In this document: positions 1-12,397 of the stretch, in pieces | Position numbering within the stretch: the stretch's first letter is position 1 | How the letters are laid out: the number at the start of each line of letters is the position of its first letter | Assembly (NCBI GenBank): GCA_963836735.1 | Contig: CAWIKP010000023.1 | Coordinates: 467,826-531,825, forward strand | Length of the DNA stretch: 64,000 nt | Source of the DNA: JACCXG01 sp963836735 | Lineage (GTDB): Bacteria > Acidobacteriota > Vicinamibacteria > Vicinamibacterales > 2-12-FULL-66-21 | Direction of reading: 5' to 3' | Program-made: the position numbers and the translations under genes | The notes under the pieces: model-generated | What the model was told of the DNA's origin: nothing | What the model saw: the letters and a program-made list of their open reading frames with translations, nothing else | Database searches by the model: none

Positions 1-1837
<1,837 letters not shown>

Positions 1838-1847
1838 GGAGCCATTC

Positions 1848-2432
1848 ATGAATACCACTCGCAATCTGATCACCGCGGTGCTGATGACCATCGTCACCAC
1901 CGTGCTGCTCGGGATCATCTATCCGCTGGCCATCACCGCCATCGCGCAGGTGGCGTTTCCCGACCAGGCGAACGGGCAGTTGATCGAACGTAATGGCGCG
2001 GCGATCGGGTCGCGCATCATCGGCCAGGGCTTCTCCAAGCCCGGATACTTCCGGCCGCGCCCGTCGGCGACCTCCACGCCGTATGACGCGGCGAACTCCG
2101 CCGGCTCGCAGCTCGGCCCGACGAACAAGAAGCTGATCGATGCGGTGACGGCGAACGTCGAGGCCGCGCGCAAGGAGAATCCGGGCGCGCCCGTGCCGAT
2201 CGATCTCGTCACGACATCGGCGTCGGGCTTCGATCCGCACATCACGCCGGCGGCGGCCGAGTTCCAGGTGCCGCGCGTGGCGCGCGAGCGCGGTATGGCG
2301 GAAGCCGACGTGAAACGTCTGGTCGACGCTCATACCGAGGGCCGCCAGCTCGGCTTCTTCGGCGAGCCACGGGTCAACGTGCTCGAGCTCAATCTCGCTC
2401 TGGACCGTGACCATCCGACGTCGGGGCGATAG
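1848..2432 (+). CDS. kdpC: KdpC, potassium-transporting ATPase subunit C
   Basis: Small accessory subunit of KdpFABC with one membrane helix, thought to stabilise the complex and raise ATP affinity. The 194-residue product is uninterrupted and of normal length. It shows the N-terminal helix (ITAVLMTIVTTVLLGIIYPL), the family segment SRIIGQGFSKPGYFRPRPSA, and the typical C-terminal part with DPHITPAAAEFQVPRVA and a closing VNVLELNLALD. Start ATG at 1848 has AAGGAG 12 bases before it. The downstream KdpD-type sensor gene overlaps or nearly abuts the end, so kdpB, kdpC and the sensor are probably one transcript. Confidence 0.96.
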   Translation: MNTTRNLITAVLMTIVTTVLLGIIYPLAITAIAQVAFPDQANGQLIERNGAAIGSRIIGQGFSKPGYFRPRPSATSTPYDAANSAGSQLGPTNKKLIDAVTANVEAARKENPGAPVPIDLVTTSASGFDPHITPAAAEFQVPRVARERGMAEADVKRLVDAHTEGRQLGFFGEPRVNVLELNLALDRDHPTSGR

Positions 2433-2466
2433 GCGCTCGATTCCCGTGCGCCGTCCGGACCGCCGC

Positions 2467-3616
2467 ATGCCTAGAGCCACGTCGGATCGACGCTCCAGCG
2501 CTGACGCGCTGCTGGAGCGGATCAAACAGGAGGATCGGGCCCGACTGCGGATCTACGTCGGGGCTGCGCCAGGGGTCGGCAAGACCTACGAAATGCTCCA
2601 GGAGGCCCACGCCCTCAGGAATCGCGGGCTCGACGTCGTGATTGGCTTCGTCGAGACCTACGGCCGCAAAGAGACGGAAGCCCAGGTCAAGGACCTCGAA
2701 GTGATTCCCCGCCGCAAGATCGACTATCGCGGCGTGACGATGGAAGAAATGGATGTCGACGCCATCGTCCGCCCGCAAGCCCCAGGTGTGCCTGGTCGAC
2801 GAGCTCGCGCACAGCAACGTGCCGGGCAGCCGTCATGGCAAGCGCTACGAAGACGTGCTCGAGATTCTGGACGCGGGCATTCACGTCATGACCGCCGTCA
2901 ACATTCAGCATCTCGAGACCCTCAACGACGCCGTGTCCCGTGCCACCGGTGTGCGGGTGCGCGAAACGGTGCCGGACACCTTCCTCGATCGCGCGGACGA
3001 AGTGATCAACGTCGACGTGACGGTCGAAGAGCTTCGCAACCGGCTGCGAGAGGGAAAGATCTACCGTCCGGAGAAAGTCGAACAGGCGCTCACCAACTTC
3101 TTTCGCAAGGGCAACCTGTCGACGCTGCGCGAGCTGGCGCTTCGAGCGGTGGCCGACGAGGTGAGCGACAAGGCCGCCAGCTATCGCGCCCGGGAAGGCC
3201 TCGAGCCCGCGCTCATCCCCGAGCGCGTGATGGTGTGCATGAGCTCGAACGCGGCGGCGCCGCGGGTGGTCCGCACCGGTGCGCGGATCGCGGGGCGGTT
3301 GGGAGCGCGCTGGTACGCCGTGTACGTCGAGACCCCGCGCGAAAAGCCCGGACGGATCAACTCGAACGACGCCGATGCCCTGCAGGAGAACATTCGCCTC
3401 GCGGAGAGCCTCGGCGCAACGGTGGTCCGCGTCAAGGCCGATTCGCCGTCGGACGGGCTGATTGCGTTCGCTCAGCGGGAGGGAGTGACGCACGTGATCT
3501 TCGGACAGAGTGCAAGAACGCGATGGGAGCTGTTGTGGCGCGGATCGACGCTCGACAAGTTTCTGGGCGCGGTCCCGGATGCTGCCGTACAGGTTGTCCC
3601 GCTCACTGACAACTGA
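2467..3616 (+). CDS. Stand-alone KdpD N-terminal sensor with Usp domain (frameshift near 2780)
   Basis: Corresponds to the cytoplasmic input half of the KdpD K+ sensor: a Walker-type KdpD domain followed by a universal-stress-protein (Usp) domain. Visible are GAAPGVGKTYEMLQEA (P-loop), FVETYGRKET, LVDELAHSNVPGSRHGKRY, VNIQHLETLNDAV, then a Usp region from PERVMVCMSSN to QSARTRWELLWRGSTLDKFL. It stops after about 380 residues with no transmembrane, HisKA or ATPase part. Those domains sit in a separate opposite-strand gene at 4573-6104. I prefer ATG 2467 over an upstream GTG at 2407, which would overlap kdpC by 26 bases. In some bacteria the KdpD Usp domain binds c-di-AMP; here a partly matching S-S-N, 20 residues, WYAVY pattern is present. 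Confidence 0.85.
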
Positions 3617-3820
3617 GCATGCTGGACTCACGAAGTTGACTACGCTACTCGGCGGAAGGCGGTCCGTCGCCCCCGCTGGTTTGGCGCCGCGGTCGTCGTT
3701 GGCGTGCTGGCGGTGATTGGTCTGGTGTGGTTCATGGCCGTCGCCAATGTGATCGTCGATGTCGTCATCGCCCTCGGCGCGGCCATCGCGTGGTCGGTAT
3801 GGCTGGAAAGACACTCGTGA
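3617..3820 (+). CDS. Possible small hydrophobic protein downstream of the KdpD-like sensor
   Basis: An open frame directly follows the sensor's stop codon in the same frame and ends at TGA 3818. It would encode a basic stretch (RRKAVRRPR) and then two hydrophobic segments (FGAAVVVGVLAVIGLVWFMA and ANVIVDVVIALGAAIAWSVW). No good in-frame ATG is seen before the hydrophobic part. An ATG at 3618 is in another frame and would need one indel. The composition fits a small inner-membrane protein. It could also be a frameshifted remnant. I do not recognise a family. Confidence 0.3.
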   Translation, partial: ACWTHEVDYATRRKAVRRPRWFGAAVVVGVLAVIGLVWFMAVANVIVDVVIALGAAIAWSVWLERHS

Positions 3821-3865
3821 GAGAGCGGATCTGTAGGACGGTGATTCACCGCGACCGATGAAGGG

Positions 3866-4586
3866 TCAGTCCTGCGAGCCCTCGCTCACCGCGACGAACC
3901 GATAGCCCACCCACGGTTCGCTCAGCAGGTACCTCGGACTTCGCCGGGTCCGGCTCGATTTTCTTCCGCAGCTGCGCGACCAGCGTCCACAGGTGCTCCG
4001 GCTGCTCGACCGCATTCGGGCCCCAGACCGCCTTGAGGATGGCGCGATGGGTCAGCACGCGATCGTGATTGCGGGCGAGCAGCGACAGCAGCTCGAATTC
4101 CTTGGGCGTCAGGCGGATTTCCGTCTCGTTCGCGCAGCACGCGGCGGCGATCGTAATCGATGGTGAGATCGCCGGCCCTGAAGCACGCCGCTGTCGGTGC
4201 TCGTCCTCCGACGCCACGCGCCGCAGCGCGACGCGGATGCGCGCCAGCAGTTCCTCGGGCCCGAACGGCTTGGTCACGTAGTCGTCGGCGCCGAGGTCGA
4301 GCGCGTTCACCTTGTCCGCCTTCGGCGCTCCGCGCGCGACAGCACGATGATCGGGCACCGGCGACTTCGCGCGGATGCGCCGGCACACCTCGGTGCCTTC
4401 GAGATCCGGCAGGCCCGAGATCGAGCACGATCAGATCCGGCGTCCGGTTCTCGAACAGTCCGAGCGCTTCGGCGCCGGTGCCCGGCGACGTCCACCTCGT
4501 AGCCGCGCGACCGCAAGCAACGGCCCCACCGCGCGCTGAATCGCCACCTCATCGTCGACGAGCAGGATGTGCTCACGAGCATGCAC
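3866..4586 (-). CDS. kdpE: KdpE-like OmpR-family response regulator (several frameshifts)
   Basis: Two-component response regulator expected to control the kdp operon when phosphorylated by the adjacent kinase. Read across indels, it starts with the receiver strand HILLVDDEVAIQRAV, continues through the lysine segment KVNALDLGADDYVTKPFG, and has a winged-helix C-terminal domain (RLTPKEFELLSLLARNHDRV, then HLWTLVAQLRKKIEPDP) ending YLLSEPWVGYRFVAVSEG. About 235-240 residues fits KdpE/OmpR. The likely start is GTG 4586, overlapping the kinase end by 14 bases, so the two are co-transcribed. Gene order (kinase then regulator) and location beside kdpBC support kdpE; the exact N-terminus is uncertain because of indels. 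Confidence 0.82.
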
Positions 4587-6104
4587 GTCGCTTCATCCGC
4601 GGTCGAGGCACGGGACGATCGTGAATCGCGCGCCGCCGTCCGGGCAGTTCTCGGCCCAGACCCGGCCCTGCTCGACGGCGAGCAGGCCGCGGGCGATCCA
4701 GAGACCCATCCCCGTTCCCGACGCGCGCGTCTTTCGCGGCGGCGCCGCGGTAGAAGCGGTCGAACACGTGCGGCAGATCGGCCGGCGCGATGCCCGGGCC
4801 ATGGTCGCGAACGCGCGATCGACGAGGCCTCGCTCGGACGTTCGGGCGACGTCGCGACGTCGATCGGTCGATCCCGGCCGGCGTGTACTGGGCGGCGTTC
4901 TCGAGCAGGTGGGCGAGCGCCGACGCGGTCAGCCGCGGATCCAGCCGCACCGGGCACATCCGTGCTCGATCGCGACGGTCGACCTGGTGCCCGGCAGCGT
5001 GTGCTCGACCTGGTCGCGCGCGGCCGCGACGATCTCCGACGGATGCGTCCAGCGCGACTCGGTGGCGATGGCGCCCGCATCGATCCGCGCCATCTCGAGC
5101 GATGTTCTCGAACAGCCGGGTCAGCCGCTCGACCTCCGTCAGGATGAGCTCGCTCTGTCCGGCGCGGTCCTCGGGCGTGAGCCCGGGCGCCACGATGTTG
5201 CTCGCGGCGACGCGGATGGCGGTCAGCGGCGTTCGAAGATCGTGTCCGAGCGACGCCAGCAGCGCGGTCTTGAGCTGCTCGCTCTGGCGCGTCAGCTCGC
5301 TCGCCTTGCGCTCTTCGAGAAACTGCGCGCGTTCGATGGCGATGGCCACGACGCCCGCGAGCGCGTCGAGCGTGCCGGCCTCGACCGGCCGGCCGGCGGC
5401 GGCCAGCATCCCGATCGGCTTCGTGCCGACGCGCAAGCGGCACCAGCCGGATCGTCCCGGCCGTCGACCGTCATCGTCCGATGGCCGGCATAGGTGCGGG
5501 CATGCGCGTCGAACTCGAGCGACGCCTGCGCGGACGCGAGCGCGTTCGTCAGCTCGCGCCGGTCGAGGTCGACGTGCCGTGCGCCCGCCTCGAACACGTT
5601 CCAGTCGCTCTGCGCGCGGCAGCGCGACGGCCACGAAGTCCAGATCGAACCGGCGGGCGACCGACCGCGCCAGCATCGCCAGCGCCTCGCGGCTGTCGGT
5701 CATCATCAGCACGTCGCGGCTCAAGATCGAAGAGCCGCGCCAGCTCGTCGCGGCGGCCCACCGCTTCCTGCGTGCGCGCCCGCGCGACCGCCGACAGATT
5801 GCTCGCCACCAGGCTGACGGCCAGGAACGCGAACAGCGCCACCCAGTTCTGCGGATCGGCAATGCGTGAAGTTGCCGACCGGAGGGAGGAAGAAGAAATT
5901 GAGGCACAGCATCGCCGCGATCGACGTCACGACCGCCACCCAGAGCCGCGACGTCGCCGCCACCACGAGCACGACCATCAGGTAGCTGGTCGACACCGTT
6001 GCCGCGTTCGAGACCGCGAGCCATCGCAGAGCGGCGGTGACAACCGCGACGGCGGCCAGGGCCGCGCCGATGCGCCACCAGTCGCGGCGCATGCCGGCGC
6101 TCAT
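4573..6104 (-). CDS. Membrane histidine kinase equivalent to the C-terminal half of KdpD (several frameshifts)
   Basis: Sensor kinase of about 500 residues. The N-terminus from ATG 6104 has DUF4118-type membrane helices as in KdpD (WWRIGAALAAVAVVTAALRW, then VVTSIAAMLCLNFFFLPPVG). A GAF-like segment follows, then the HisKA box with phosphoacceptor His (ASLGHDLRTPLTAIR), the N-box (HLLENAAQYTP) and the ATP-lid motifs (DHGPGIAPADLPHVFDRFYR and GMGLWIARGLLAVEQGRVW). It lacks the KdpD/Usp input domains, which are encoded by the gene at 2467-3616 on the other strand. Together the two equal one KdpD. The response regulator overlaps its 3' end. The frame changes several times, though all domains are present in order. 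Confidence 0.85.
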
Positions 6105-6123
6105 GAGTCACCACTCATGTCGC

Positions 6124-6217
6124 GTCGGGGCTCGGGGCTCGGGGCTCGGAGCTCGGGTATTCAGCGAGCCGCATCCTGTTGCCTCGAGAGCACCGACTCC
6201 GAGCCCCGAGTCCCGAA
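6124..6217. repeat. Heptamer hairpin repeat, GGGCTCG family, copy A
   Basis: The left arm (about 6126-6157) is a run of GGGCTCG units with small variations. A non-repetitive core follows, and the right arm (about 6193-6216) is the reverse complement type CGACTCCGAGCCCCGAGTCCCGA. The whole can fold into one long imperfect hairpin. It lies between the 3' end of kup and the 5' end of the histidine kinase, outside both genes. Copies B and C of the same family are at 25515-25645 and 27738-27846. Confidence 0.75.
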
Positions 6218-6223
6218 TCCACG

Positions 6224-8120
6224 TCAGATCTCGACCTGCACGCCGAGCTCGACGACGCGCTCCGGGCGGCAGCCGGAAGAACGTCGGCGCCCGCACGGCG
6301 TTGCGCGCCATCAGCACGAACAGCCGCTCGCGCCACATCGCCATGCCCGGCGCCTTCGGTCACGATGAGCGTCTCGCGGCCGAGGAAGTAGGTGACGTCG
6401 TCCTCGTCGAGCGTCGAGCCCGTGCTCGCAGGCGTTGCATCAGCGCCTCCGGCACGTTCGGGATCCTCCATGAACCCGTAGCGCACGCGCACGTCGAAGA
6501 CGCCCTGGCCGAGCGTCTCGACCGTGCACCTGCTCCTCCGGCGGCACGTGCGGCACCGGCTGCGTGGTGACCATCAGGATGACGACGTGCTCGTGCAGGA
6601 CCTTGTTGTAGCGCAGGTTGTGCGCCAGCGCCGGCGGCGTGCCGCTGCGGCTGCGCGGTCATGAACACCGCGGTGCCCGGCACCCGCGCCGGCTGCGTCG
6701 TCGCGACGCTGGCCAGGAACTCCTCGAGCGGCATGGCGCGCGCCGTCAGCCGCTCGGCGACGATCCGCCGGCCGGTCTTCCACGTGGTCATCAGCGTGAA
6801 GAGCAGCGCCGCCGATGACCAGCGGCAGCCAGCCGCCGTGCGCGATCTTCAGCGCGTTGGCGCCGAAGAACGCGAGGTCGATGATCAGGAACACGCCGGT
6901 GACCGCGCAGCGCGACCAGCGGCGGCCAGCCCCAGCGCTCGGTCGCCACGACGTGCAGCAGCATCGCGGTGATCACCATCGTCAGCGTCACGGCGATGCC
7001 GTAGGCGGCGGCCAGCGCGCGTCGACGATCCGAAGCCGAGCACGATGACGATGGTGCTGACCATCAGCGCCCAGTTCACCTGCGGCACGTAGACCTGGCC
7101 CATCTCGTGATGCGAGGTGTGCTGCGATGTCGAGGCGCGGCGCAGTAGCCGAGCTGGATCGCCTGCCGCGTCAGCGAGAACGCGCCGGAGATCAGCGCCT
7201 GCGACGCGATGATCGCGGCGGCGGTGGCGAGCACGACCAGCGGGATACAGCGCCCAGGCCGGCGCCAGCAGGAAGAACGGCTGCTCGACGGCGTGCGGGT
7301 TCGATCAGCAGCAGCGCGCCCTGGCCGAAGTAGTTCAGCAGCAGCGCCGGCAGCACCAGCGCGAACCAGGCCAGGCGGATCGGCCGCTTGCCGAAGTGGC
7401 CCATGTCGGCGTAGAGCGCCTCGCCGCCGGTGACGACCAGGAACACCGCGCCGAGCACCGCGAAGCCGTGCCAGCCGTGCTCGCGAAAGAAGTCGAACGC
7501 GTGGCGGGGATCGACCGCCGCGAGCACCGACCGGCTGCGCGCACGATCCACATCGACGCCGAGCACGGCGATGACGACGAACCAGACCACCATGATCGGC
7601 CCGAACAGCCGGCCGACCCGGTGCGTGCCGTGCCGCTGGATCGCGAACACGCCGATCAGGATCACGACGGCGATCGGCACCACGTAGGGCTCGAACAGCG
7701 GCGTCGCGACCTTCAGGCCTTCGACCGCGCCGAGCACGGAGATCGCCGGCGTGATCATGCCGTCGCCGTAGAGCAGCGCGGCGCCGAAGATGCCGAGCAG
7801 CACCAGCACCGGCCATGCCGCGGCTCGCTGGCGCCGCTGCGGGCAGCAGCGCCGTCAGCGCCAGGATGCCGCCCTCGCCCTGGTTGTCGGCGCGCATCAC
7901 GATCGCGATGTACTTGACCGAGATGACGAGCAGCAGCGAGTAGATGATCAGCGACAGCACGCCGAGGACGTTCTCGTGCGTGGCCGGCACCGAGTGCGAG
8001 CCGAAGAAGCACTCGCGCATCGCGTAGAGCGGGCTGGTGCCGATGTCGCCGTAGACGACGCCGATCGCGGTGAGCGTGAGCGGGAAGAAGCTCGCGGCGA
8101 CTGACGCCGGGGGTCGACAG
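6224..8120 (-). CDS. kup: Kup (TrkD) low-affinity potassium transporter (many frameshifts)
   Basis: K+/H+ symporter of the KUP family in the inner membrane. The N-terminal signature is clear: TLTAIGVVYGDIGTSPLYAM, then SLIIYSLLLVISVKYIAIVM and RADNQGEGGILALTALL. Further helices such as LLYGDGMITPAISVLGAVEG and FAVLGAVFLVVTGGEALYAD follow. The C-terminal cytoplasmic part includes FLGRETLIVTEG, the helix MAMWRERLFVLMARNA and the end RLPPERVVELGVQVEI with TGA at 6224. About 630 residues is normal for the family. Frame changes occur every few hundred bases. The start is unclear: a GGAGG site lies at 8122-8126 but no clean ATG/GTG follows in the main frame. A c-di-AMP riboswitch lies immediately upstream. 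Confidence 0.92.
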
Positions 8121-8129
8121 AATGCCTCC

Positions 8130-8254
8130 AATCCGCCGACGGGGTTAGCTGACGGGCTCGAGGTTGGAAGTCCTCTTCCGGGTCGATCTCCCGGATTCGC
8201 CCCTACCGATTGGGTCCCCCGCGACGCCGCCTGCGGCGTCCTAGGCGTTCGACG
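8130..8254 (-). promoter_or_regulatory. ydaO/yuaA-type c-di-AMP riboswitch upstream of kup
   Basis: On the minus strand the leader of kup contains, in order, a GC-rich hairpin (GACGCCGC-AG-GCGGCGTC, 8222-8239), GGGGGACCCAA, GTAGGGGCGAATCC, a variable hairpin, and the 3' block GAGCCCGTCAGCTAACC followed by CCGTCGGC. These match the conserved blocks of the ydaO family as I know them, in the right order and spacing. The family binds cyclic di-AMP and usually shuts off K+ uptake or cell-wall genes when the ligand is high. It ends a few bases before the kup ribosome site at 8122-8126. A possible promoter lies upstream (TATAAA at 8269-8264, TTGCGA at 8294-8289, spacing 19). Confidence 0.85.
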
Positions 8255-8405
8255 TAACAGGTGTTTATACCTCGAAAACCGCCGATGTTCGCAAAAGATG
8301 CTCACCGCGCGAAGCGCGGCCGTGGGCACGATCGCAGCGTGACAGCGAATATCCTTCGAAGAGATCGAGGGCATACAATCTGCCATTGCTCCTGATGACC
8401 GCCAC

Positions 8406-10743
8406 GTGACCACCAGCCGACTCGTCCGGTCCTCGGGCCTGGCGACCTTCACAGGGTTGCTCGCCCTGATCGCGTTCGCGACGCCTGTCTGGGCCCCGGA
8501 GCCCGATCGCGCGGCAGGGCTGATCCTGCTGGCGGGCGTCGCCGTCGAGCTCGTTCACAGCTTCAGGCGCAAGGCCGCCGCCGATCAGCAGGGCGTCTGG
8601 GCGAGCGCCGGGTTCACGCTGCTGCTGGCGCTGGTGCTGCTGAACACGGCCTGGCTGGCGGCCACGGCCGTGGTGATCTTCGCGGCGGCTCCGATTGCGC
8701 TCGATGCGCTCAGGCGCGGTGTCGCGGCTGCGCGCCATGCGGCCGGCGGCAGGCCGTTCCGCGACGACGCCGGCTCCGCATTCGGAAATCTTGCGGCGGT
8801 GGCGGCACTGTTGCTGCTCGGCAGATACGCGCCGAACTGGATCGTTGCGGTCGCCGCCGGCGTGCGGCTGCTCACGGTGTCGGCCAGCATCGCGGCCAGG
8901 CCGTCGCACGATGTCGACGATGCCGAGGAGAGCGTCATCGCGGATATCGGTCTCGATCGCCCGGAACGGCTCGCAGAGACCGGCGCGAGGCTGCAGGCGG
9001 CGGAGCACGATCGGGTCGGGCCCGATCGCGAGTGGATTGCAGCCTTCCTCGCGGTGCTGTTCGCGATTCACGTGAGCCGCATGGGCTTCGATCGGTCGGC
9101 CCTTGGCATCTTCTCGCCTCTGGTTGCGGTCGCCGGCGACATCGTCGTGGCGCTCGCGCTCACCTATTTCGTGATCGTCCCGGTCCGGCTCTTCGTCCGT
9201 CGCACGACTCGCGCGATCGAGCGGACGGGATGGGAGCGCGTGCTGAACGCGCCGGACCGAACCGGCGCCGCGAACTGGCCCGGGCGCGCGCTTCGATGGT
9301 GGCTCGAGTCGCGCATGCGGTTCGCGATTCGCCTGCGCTCGGCCCGCTACTCGCTGCCGTCGGCGCTCGGCCGCGGCCTCCAGATCGGGCTGCCGCTCAC
9401 GGCGGTGATCGTGGCGTCGGTGCCGATCTGGGGCATGAGCTGGTACTTCGATACCGAGAACTGGGCCGCCGGCATGTGGAACTCATGGGCCGCGGCGCGG
9501 ACCGACACCTGGCGCGCGGCGATGGTCCGCGCGGTCGTGCACTCCGGGCGGACCGCGCTCGACGGGCGCGGCTTCACGATCTCGCCGCCGGGCCTCAGCG
9601 GTGCCGAGCCGTTCTCGTTCATCGTCATCGGCGACACGGGCGAGGGGGATGCGAGCCAGCAGGTGCTGAAGGACTCCCTGCTGCGAGCGGCAAACATGGA
9701 CGACGTGCGATTCGTCGTCATCTCTTCCGACGTCGTGTATCCCACCGGCGCGATGAAGGACTACGAGTCACGCTTCTGGCTGCCGTTCAAGGGCGTGGAC
9801 AAACCGGTATACGCAATTCCGGGCAATCACGACTGGTACGACGCGCTCGAGGGATTCGTCGCGACCTTCTTCGATCCCGAGTCCGCCCGACTCGCGATGA
9901 GGGCCAGGATTGCCGCCGACGGTGGCGTGTCGAGCACGACCGAGGATCGGATTGAAGAGCTCATCCAGCGTGCGGCTTTCCTCCGGCGGCAGTATGGCGT
10001 GCCGACCGGTGCGCAGCAGGCGCCGTTCTTTCAGCTGCAGACCCGATCGTTTGCGCTGATCGCGGTCGACACCGGGGTTCTGCGCGGGGTGGACGCCGAA
10101 GAGTTCACGTGGCTGCGCGCGGCCCTCGAGGCTTCGCGCGGCAAGATGGTGATGGCGGTGCTCGGACACCCGATCTTCGCGGGTGGCCACGACGTGGCCC
10201 GCGACGACGAGGAATTCATGGCGCGTCCGCGATCTTCTGCGCGCGCACGGCGTTCGCATCGTGATGGCGGGGGACACCCACGACCTCGAGTACTACCAGG
10301 AAGCGGTGACTGGACCGTCCGGGCCGAGCACGGTGCACCACTGGGTGAACGGCGGAGGCGGCGCGTATCTGAGCTTTGGATCGGCGCTGGCGTGGCCGGC
10401 GAAACCGGATCTCGGCACGTGGGCCTACTATCCGAATCAGGCCAGCGTCGTCGAGAAGATCGTCACCTACACGCCGTTGTGGAAATGGCCCGCCTGGGTG
10501 TGGACGAGGAGCTTCGGGGCGTGGCCGTCGTCAGCCGAGTGGCTGTCGGCGATGTTCGACTACAACGTCGCGCCGTTCTTTCAGAGCTTCGTCGTCGTGA
10601 CCGTCGAACCCGATGCGCACCGGATCACCATCAGGCCGTGGGGAATCCGCGGGCCGCTCACCTGGAGCGACTTCGATCGCTCCGGGACGGGAATGCCACC
10701 CGGCTCGACGGCGGATCAGGCCGTCGAGTGGGTGGTGGAGTAG
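8406..10743 (+). CDS. Membrane-anchored metallophosphoesterase (frameshift near 10220)
   Basis: About 780 residues. The N-terminal half has at least six hydrophobic segments (for example LATFTGLLALIAFATPVW and VVALALTYFVIVPVRLFV) and a basic loop. The C-terminal half is a calcineurin-like phosphoesterase: the metal motifs FIVIGDTGEGD, then GNHDWYD, then LGHPIFAGGHD, and after the indel GVRIVMAGDTHDLEYYQ. In the second motif the usual G-D is replaced by ISSDVVYP. The enzyme would hydrolyse phosphate esters at the membrane; the substrate is unknown. The start is GTG 8406 without a strong ribosome site. The leader of kup diverges from it. Similar large fusions occur in other bacteria without a defined role. 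Confidence 0.75.
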
Positions 10744-10775
10744 CGGGACGGTCTCCGCGTCTACTTCTGCCGCGT

Positions 10776-12265
10776 CTACTTGTGCCGGCGCCGACCGCCG
10801 CCATGACATCGGCCTTCGTCAGCGGCTTGTCGGGAGTCGGCGGGTGAGCCGGCAGCCAGGTGTTGTAATCGAGCTTGAGACGGTCGAAGGTCGCGACCGC
10901 GGACTTCAGGACTCCGAGCTGCACGGGCGTAGGATTCACGACCGTGAGGTCCGCCGTCCACAGGAGCTTCTCCACCGGCAGGTAGACCGCGAGCAGGCCA
11001 TCGCTGTGTTCGTTCGGCACGTGGTGGAGCTCGACGACCTTGCCGTTCGCGCCCTTTCGCACGGCGTGGTCGCCGATGGGCTGAACCACATCCGTGCGCC
11101 GATTCGGACACCTTCGAGAGGCTGTCGCCCATGAGCGTCCGCTGGCCGATAAGGAGCCGCTCGAGCACCGACTCGTTGGTGCTGATAGGTCAGGATGGTG
11201 GCTCCTTCAGCGACCGCCGCGCCAAGTCCGCCGGCGTGATCGAAGTGCGCATGCGAGTTGACGACGAACCGGATCGGCTGGTTCGGGATCGCCTGCTTCG
11301 CCGCGGCCATCACCGCCATGCCGCGCGCGTCGTTCTGGCCGCTTTCGATGACCAGGATGTGATCGCCCATGTCGACGGCGAGGGAGGTGTAGTTGCCGCC
11401 GATCTTGAAAACGCCATCGCCGATCTTTTCGACCGGTGGGGGGCCGCGCCGGGGCAGCCGGGGGCGCACCGCCGGCGGGCGCCGCGCCGGCCGCGGGCGG
11501 CGGCAGCGTCAGCAGCTCGGCGAGGTTGGGCGGGTTGGGCGTGGCCGACGTGATGGCCGCGTCGAAGGTCTCCAGGCCGGCCTGGCGCTGAACGATGCGG
11601 CCCGGCACCTGGACGCCGTTCATGTTGTGGTAGTTCGAGTATTCGAACTCGACCAGGAGGTCTCCGGCCACCGCGTGCTCTACGCGGGTCTCGACCTTGG
11701 TGACGAGGTTCTGCGGGTTGATATAGCCGGTCACGCTGTAGGTCTCTCCCGAAGGCGACTTCAGGTTTGGCGGCGTGAACGACACGACCTGGACTCCACT
11801 CTGCTGACGTACCGTGGGGGTATTGGCAGCCGCACCCTTGAGGAAGCCCCACGGCGTCGTCCAGATGTTGAGCGCCTGCGTCCAGCCGCTGACGGCCTGT
11901 GCGCCGGTGATGTTCTGGTTGAACACGCCCGGTGTCGGCGGCGGCACGCCGGGCACGGCCGGCGGCTGGGTCGGCCCGGTCGCCCGGGAGACCAGCGCGG
12001 CCGGGTCGGCTGCCTGCCCGAAATTGATCGTGCGGCGGTATTGAGTGATCTGGGTGACGTTGACCGGGCCCATGGGTTCGCCGATGCTCTTGCTCTGGCC
12101 GAAGGTCCCGGTCCGTGCCGAGCCCGAGTATGTGATCGAGTTCAAGGTGTCCACGGCCATCGCCTTCGAGGCCGCGGCCACGACCGATGCCGCATCCTGA
12201 GCTGCCGCCCCCGCCGGCAGGGACGTCAGGACCAGCACTGCCGGGATCAGCGTTCTTAGCCGCAT
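10776..12265 (-). CDS. Exported MBL-fold metallo-hydrolase (frameshifts near 11460, 11160 and 11080)
   Basis: About 490 residues. An N-terminal signal peptide (LIPAVLVLTSLPAGAAAQ) is followed by an extracytoplasmic domain of about 250 residues and a Pro/Ala-rich linker. A metallo-beta-lactamase fold follows: KIGDGVFKIGGNYTSLAVDM, the metal site SHAHFDHAGGL, EHSDGLLAVYLPVEKLLWTA and a C-terminal VVNPTPVQLGVLKSAV segment. This resembles the secreted MBL hydrolases with an N-terminal outer-membrane-lipoprotein-like domain seen in Acidobacteriota. The substrate cannot be told from sequence. The C-terminus is uncertain: the best-conserved frame lacks a nearby stop and continues antisense into the neighbouring gene. 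A TAG at 10776 in a shifted frame is the most likely end. Confidence 0.72.
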
Positions 12266-12397
12266 TACATGCCTCCAGATCGAGTGATGGCCTGAAGGAT
12301 CAGGCCTGGGGACTATATACGCACCGAAGAGGAATGCGCTTCAGGGTCCGCTTCGGCATGGTCTGCCTGAGCCCCGCTGAGGGTACACTCGGCGCGA

